Assembly: GCA_946061495.1 (NCBI GenBank)
Contig: CAMGSV010000011.1
Location: 1 to 24,075, forward strand
Origin: an uncultured Spirochaetales bacterium
GTDB taxonomy: Bacteria; Spirochaetota; Spirochaetia; Treponematales; Treponemataceae
Reading direction: 5' to 3'
Length of the DNA: 24,075 bases
The notes beneath the pieces are model-generated. The model was not told the DNA's origin. It saw only the letters and a list, made by a program, of their open reading frames with translations, and made no database searches. Positions 19,675 through 24,075 of the stretch are shown here, piece after piece. Numbering within the stretch: the first letter of the stretch is position 1; every line of letters starts with the position of its first letter. The position numbers and the translations under genes are program-made.

Positions 19675-22600
19675 CTAGGGATTCAGCGTGACGGTTCCGT
19701 ACTTGTCCTCAATGGTGGTCTTCATGCTGTTCATGGGCTTCCAGACTACGGACAGAGTAAAGTGGGGACTGAAGTCAAAGACATTCTTACCGCCCTCTGA
19801 TATGGTGCGGGGAGAAACCTTGAACTGAGACGACAAGGTCCAGTCATGGAGCTGGTGATTCAGGGAGACCTCCAGGGATTTCAGCTTGAAGCCGGAAGCC
19901 TCACGTTTTCCCTTGTCCCAGAAGGAAAATGAGTTCCACAAGTCCTTGAATACATTCGTCTCCCCCGGAATCTGCGGCTCGAATCCGGTGTAGTCCTGGA
20001 TATACCTGTAAATCACATCATTTCTGGAGCTGGACTTGAAGGTGAGGTCCAAGAATTCGTTGATGGTGAAGGTGATGGATGGCTCAAAGGTAAAATAGCT
20101 GCTGGTGGGTTGTAGGAAATTGTACCGGATGGTGGTATTGACACCAGGAGTCAATGCTATCCTGTTCTTCCAAAAATAACGTTTTTTGCTGGAACTGTAA
20201 GTATATCTCAACTCCATAGAGTCAGGCTGGAATTCCTTCTCACTCTTCAACTTCCATCCCAACTGAGGATCATAGTCATAGCTCGCCACGTAGCGCATGG
20301 CAAAACTGAATGTCAAGTTATACCCAGAAAGGCTCAGGGAAAAGGTATCGTTATACTTGTCCTCCAGATTGTAACGATAGTTTTCCGTAAAGGTCAGCTT
20401 GTTGTCAAAGAATTTTACGGTCAGATTCTGGGTCAAGGGCTGAAGCACCCATTCCTTGTCGTCCACACTTTTATGCTGGATTCCTGCGCCGAGACTTGCC
20501 GTCACGTAGGGAAACCCCAAAGTGAGGGTTCCAGAATAGGCCTCCCGTAGAGGGGGGAGCACCGTGGAAAGATTCACCTGTTGATAGAAGCTTCCCTCCT
20601 GACTCTTGAGATTAACCGTTAGATTGTGGCTCGCAAAGGACTGGTAATCCCATGCCGGTAGCTCATAATCCCATTCTGGTTCCTCCACCGTACCAATAAA
20701 GCTCGTCCTGATGACCCGCACACTGGCATTCCAGCTGATGGTTGTCCCGGAGAAAATCGGATGAAACACAAAGGGAGCTAGGGAAACCGTGTTGCTGTTA
20801 TCCAAGTCAAGCTTCCGGGCAGCATAGTCATTCCGTTGGATTGTCTGACGCTGTTGTTCGTTTTCATAGATTGGATGATGCTGGTATACGGGAGTGAAGG
20901 TCAGCCCATTGGTGAGGCTGAAAAAATTATTCCGATACTTTAATCCACTGGTCAAGCTAACGGGCACCTTCAGGTAGAGAAAGGTTGAATTGATGTCATC
21001 CCATTTGAAGTCTTTCTTTGTCTGTGGAGCCACGTATCCAATTTCCGAGGAGAAGTTAGGGGAAATGCTGTAGGTCAGCTTGTAGTCCAGACCATCAATC
21101 GGCTGTGTCGAAGGTTTTGCCACTACAATTGTGGGAATACTCAAACTGTCAATAGGAGACTTCTCCTCAGGATCTTCCTCCCCACCGGACCCGTTCACCA
21201 TAGCTACGTCATCCTCTAGGCCTGCATCCACAGTTTCTGCCGCTTCTACCTGGACACGCTCCTCCTCACTGAGGAATTCCTCCGGAACATTCAGCTTTTC
21301 CTTTTCGACTTTTGGCCAAGGAGAGAGTCCCCCTACAGTGGTGCTTTTTTTGGGAAATGGATAGGAAAAAATCTCCCCTGAAATAGTGCCACTCAAATAA
21401 AATGGCTTGATAAGGCCAGGATAAAATGCCTTTCTACTGGGACTCACCTTGGCCTCCTCCACCGTGAGGTCAGAAACATCCGTCAAGGAGTAGAAATTCA
21501 GGTCAAAGCCAGGAGACAGACTCACCTTGGAAAGGTAGGGAGAGACGGCCTCCAGCTTTGGTGCCCCCGAGGCAGTGATTCGCCACAGGAATGAAGAGAT
21601 TTCCCCCGATGTAGTGGTCTCCTCCTCCGCAGCAGCGCCACCGCTGGACAAGGCAAAGTCGAACCAATCCATAGTCTCCCTGCGATCTTCAAAAAAGTCC
21701 TGATTGAAGAAGGGATCAGAATACAAGGGCAGAGCTACATTCAGGGTGAAGGGCTTTGTCATACTCAAGTTGAAATTGCCACGATATCTGAAAGGCAGCG
21801 ACATTCCTGCAAAATACGCTCCATTGTATTGGGTTTCCCCATTTTCATCATAGGGAGTGTAGACATTCACCCCTCCTTGGGAGACGGGAAACAGTGTCCT
21901 ACTAAAACCCAAGTTCAGGAAAAAGTCGAGCTTTGAAATATAGGCATTCTCCGGGGTGAAGGCACCCTCCAGCCCCACCATTCCCCCGAGGTTAGTGTAG
22001 TAGTCTGCCATGAATTTGAGGGTATGGGGATAACTAGCAGAATCCTTTTCCTCTAGGTTCCGCAGCACGAGTCCTTCCCTGCGCTGTTTGTACATGGTTG
22101 AACTGTTGAGAAAACTAAAGAAGGAATCCTCGTCCTTCTTCTCTGTAGGCTTCTTGCGACCAATGAGATAGGTGGAGGTCTGGATGGTATATCCCTTCCG
22201 CTGGTCATAACCAAACACCGGATTGAAAATCAGCTCGTCCTTGGGATAATAGAAGAAGGGAAAATACATCACCGGCACCTTTCCAATGTACAACAGGGCA
22301 TTTGCAAAGGCAAACTCATTTCCTGGCAAAAGCCAGATTCGGGAAGCCTTGATTTTCCAGTGGGGATCTGGCTCCTCACAAAAGGTAAGGGTTCCCCGCC
22401 TGAAGGCCACAGTACCTGAATCATCCCGTGCAAAAAGCTCAGCAGAAGCCACCAATCGTGAATCGGTATCCACCTGGATAGTGCCAGAGTCCCCCTGAAC
22501 AACAGTTCCCGAATGAAAGACACCTTCCTGAGAGTCGATGTTAAACAGGATGCTTTCCGCCGTCATCTGCTCCGGCTCTCCATTGCCAGTGTCACGATCC

Positions 22601-22881
22601 AGAGTAACATTCCCGATGGCATAGAGCAGGTTCTGACTGCGATTGAAGCTCACCTGTTCAGCCTGAATTCTGCTACTTGTCTTTCCCTGCACCACGGAAA
22701 TCACCACACCACCAGTAAAGACTACAATCTCATCCTCCGTGGCCTCATCGGTATAATAGTCCGTCTGGCGGGCCTGCTCAATGGTGACCACATTCTCTTG
22801 GGCATGGAGTCCCAGTGCCCCAAAGAGCAGCAAAAAGGTGAGGATGATGGTTCTCAGCTTTCCTCCAAGGAATCCCCCCAA
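19675..22881 (-). CDS. lptD: LptD/OstA-like outer-membrane beta-barrel protein
   Basis: A 1068-residue exported protein. The N-terminus is a signal peptide ending near LGLHAQ. An OstA/LptA-like periplasmic domain covers about residues 30-170 (EIVVFTGGVVISVVQG, RIQAEQVSF, LLYAIGNVTLDRD). Then comes the LptD entry block YIGKVPVMYFPFFYYPKDE and a long C-terminal region of alternating strands rich in aromatics, as in barrels. Two acidic low-complexity inserts (about 410-425 and 545-595) probably form loops. The role expected from the family is lipid export to the outer leaflet, but treponemes often lack LPS, so its cargo is uncertain. The TTG at 22881 has AGAGGG 6 nt upstream and lies just past the uvrA stop; a TTG at 22908 is an alternative overlapping uvrA. 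Confidence 0.82.
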   Translation of the reverse strand: MGGFLGGKLRTIILTFLLLFGALGLHAQENVVTIEQARQTDYYTDEATEDEIVVFTGGVVISVVQGKTSSRIQAEQVSFNRSQNLLYAIGNVTLDRDTGNGEPEQMTAESILFNIDSQEGVFHSGTVVQGDSGTIQVDTDSRLVASAELFARDDSGTVAFRRGTLTFCEEPDPHWKIKASRIWLLPGNEFAFANALLYIGKVPVMYFPFFYYPKDELIFNPVFGYDQRKGYTIQTSTYLIGRKKPTEKKDEDSFFSFLNSSTMYKQRREGLVLRNLEEKDSASYPHTLKFMADYYTNLGGMVGLEGAFTPENAYISKLDFFLNLGFSRTLFPVSQGGVNVYTPYDENGETQYNGAYFAGMSLPFRYRGNFNLSMTKPFTLNVALPLYSDPFFNQDFFEDRRETMDWFDFALSSGGAAAEEETTTSGEISSFLWRITASGAPKLEAVSPYLSKVSLSPGFDLNFYSLTDVSDLTVEEAKVSPSRKAFYPGLIKPFYLSGTISGEIFSYPFPKKSTTVGGLSPWPKVEKEKLNVPEEFLSEEERVQVEAAETVDAGLEDDVAMVNGSGGEEDPEEKSPIDSLSIPTIVVAKPSTQPIDGLDYKLTYSISPNFSSEIGYVAPQTKKDFKWDDINSTFLYLKVPVSLTSGLKYRNNFFSLTNGLTFTPVYQHHPIYENEQQRQTIQRNDYAARKLDLDNSNTVSLAPFVFHPIFSGTTISWNASVRVIRTSFIGTVEEPEWDYELPAWDYQSFASHNLTVNLKSQEGSFYQQVNLSTVLPPLREAYSGTLTLGFPYVTASLGAGIQHKSVDDKEWVLQPLTQNLTVKFFDNKLTFTENYRYNLEDKYNDTFSLSLSGYNLTFSFAMRYVASYDYDPQLGWKLKSEKEFQPDSMELRYTYSSSKKRYFWKNRIALTPGVNTTIRYNFLQPTSSYFTFEPSITFTINEFLDLTFKSSSRNDVIYRYIQDYTGFEPQIPGETNVFKDLWNSFSFWDKGKREASGFKLKSLEVSLNHQLHDWTLSSQFKVSPRTISEGGKNVFDFSPHFTLSVVWKPMNSMKTTIEDKYGTVTLNP

Positions 22882-22883
22882 AA

Positions 22884-24075
22884 CTATCCCTCTTGGCCGC
22901 CAGCGCAATCATTATCCAACTGAGGACGTGCACTCTGCTGAGAGGCTGGCCCCGCACCAAGTCCCGGCAGGCCCTGCCGATGGCGGTCCAGCATCTCCTT
23001 GATGTAGAGGCCGGTGTGGGACTCCTGGCAGCAGGCCACCTCCTCCGGGGTGCCGGTGGTCACTACGGTGCCACCACGGAAGCCGCCCTCCGGTCCCATG
23101 TCGATGATATGGTCCGCCTGGAGAATCACGTCCAGGTTGTGCTCGATCATCACCACGGTGTTGCCCTGGTCCACCAGCCGCTGGATCACCTCTATCAGCT
23201 GCTTCACGTCGGCAAAGTGGAGGCCCGTGGTGGGCTCGTCCAGGATGTAGAGGGTCTTGCCGGTGGAGCGGCGGGCAAGCTCGTTTGCCAGCTTCACCCG
23301 CTGGGCCTCCCCGCCGGAAAGGGTCAAGGCCGACTGCCCCATCTGCACATAGCCCAGGCCCACGGAAAGCAGGGTGTCCAGCTTGCGGGCGATGTGGGGA
23401 ATGTGGGCAAAGAATCCGGCGGCCTCCTCAATGGTCATGGCCAGCACATCGGCAATGCTCTTGCCCTTGTAGCGAACCCCCAAGGTCTCCTGATTGAACC
23501 GGGCGCCACGGCACACCTCGCAGGGAATGTACACGTCGGGAAGGAAATTCATCTCGATGGTGATGGTTCCCGCTCCCTGGCAGTTCTCGCAGCGGCCCCC
23601 CTTCACGTTGAAGCTGAACCGGCCATTTTTGAAGCCCCGAGCCTTGGCGTCAGGCAGGCTGGCGTACAGCTCCCGGATGCCGTCAAAGACACCCACGTAG
23701 GTGGCGGGATTGGATCGGGGGGTGCGGCCGATGGGACTCTGGTCAATGTTGATTACCTTGTCGATATGCTCCAGGCCGGAAATCTCCCGATAGGCTCCTA
23801 TCGGAAGGGAGGAGCGCATGATGCGGTTGGAGACGGCGGGAAAGAACACGTCGCTCAGAAGGGTGGATTTGCCGGAGCCTGAGACGCCCGTGATGCAGGT
23901 GAATTTTCCCAGGGGAATCTCCACCGTCACGTCCTTCAGATTGTGCTCCGTCACCCCCGCCAGGGTGATGCACCTGCCGTTGCCCGGCCGCCGCTGGCTG
24001 GGTATGTCCATCTTCAAGGTGCCGGCTAAATACTGCCCTGTGAGGCTTTCGGCCACCTGCATCACCTGCTCCGGC
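22884..24075 (-). CDS. uvrA: Excinuclease ABC subunit A, C-terminal part (N-terminus outside the window)
   Basis: The last 396 or so residues of UvrA, the ATPase that recognises DNA damage for nucleotide excision repair. The frame is open at the right edge, continuing PEQVMQVAESLTGQYLAG, a typical mid-UvrA string. The second ABC module is complete: Walker A GVSGSGKST, the zinc finger CENCQGAG with its partner CEVC, the signature LSGGEAQRVKLANEL and Walker B LYILDEPTTGLH, followed by the His loop VVMIEHNLDV. The tail after KEMLDRH is Gly/Ala/Gln-rich and variable, as is normal. Its stop is 2 nt before the chosen lptD start, implying coupled translation. A GTG at 24065 is in frame but lies inside the conserved region and is not the true start. 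Confidence 0.97.
   Translation of the reverse strand, partial: PEQVMQVAESLTGQYLAGTLKMDIPSQRRPGNGRCITLAGVTEHNLKDVTVEIPLGKFTCITGVSGSGKSTLLSDVFFPAVSNRIMRSSLPIGAYREISGLEHIDKVINIDQSPIGRTPRSNPATYVGVFDGIRELYASLPDAKARGFKNGRFSFNVKGGRCENCQGAGTITIEMNFLPDVYIPCEVCRGARFNQETLGVRYKGKSIADVLAMTIEEAAGFFAHIPHIARKLDTLLSVGLGYVQMGQSALTLSGGEAQRVKLANELARRSTGKTLYILDEPTTGLHFADVKQLIEVIQRLVDQGNTVVMIEHNLDVILQADHIIDMGPEGGFRGGTVVTTGTPEEVACCQESHTGLYIKEMLDRHRQGLPGLGAGPASQQSARPQLDNDCAGGQEG

Noticed and set aside
22893..23882. A 329-codon open frame antisense to uvrA.
   Set aside because: It mirrors the GC-rich conserved UvrA ABC module and has no independent coding signal.

Overview
The window looks like a moderately GC-rich chromosome segment from a Treponema-like spirochaete. 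The main reasons are the gene order of the flagellar cluster (fliK-flgD-flgE-flbD-motA-motB-fliL-fliM-fliY-fliO-fliP, the arrangement known from treponemal fla operons), a FlgE carrying the lysine and cysteine used by spirochaetes to cross-link their hooks, a SUMF1-type lipoprotein, and a uvrA-lptD pair. No rRNA, tRNA, CRISPR array, insertion sequence or prophage was seen.

Left part (1-5165). A lipoprotein with a formylglycine-generating-enzyme (SUMF1) fold runs off the left edge on the minus strand. It is divergent from a plus-strand pair made of phosphoglucomutase and an overlapping DEDDh 3'-5' exonuclease. Their shared 254-base intergenic region holds promoters for both directions and an 11-bp perfect inverted repeat. 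A minus-strand sigma-70 family factor follows. Next comes a LysM protein whose LytM/M23 domain has lost its zinc ligands, ending in a clear intrinsic terminator.

Flagellar cluster (5199-16186, all minus strand). It is cut into two likely transcription units by a strong terminator after flgE. Unit 1 (fliK, flgD, flgE) makes hook parts and has a sigma-28-like promoter and a structured leader. Unit 2 starts at flbD and encodes the stator (motA, motB, fliL), the C-ring switch (fliM, fliY) and part of the export gate (fliO, fliP). The usual fliQ-fliR-flhB-flhA continuation is absent here. An HD-domain protein and the NlpD-like LysM protein occupy that position and probably share the transcript.

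Right part (16380-24075). A plus-strand class A penicillin-binding protein has a promoter placed so close that its mRNA may be leaderless. It is followed by a small protein with a ParB-type CTP-binding fold, no DNA-binding HTH, and a cationic amphipathic C-terminal helix. This is the most interesting candidate for an undescribed system: a nucleotide-switch membrane protein paired with a cell-wall synthase. Convergent to it, sharing a CTAG at the stop codons, is a small cysteine-rich membrane protein. The lptD-like outer-membrane protein and the C-terminal part of uvrA end the window.

All functional calls come from reading motifs by eye. No database search was run, and promoter and operator calls are pattern matches only.
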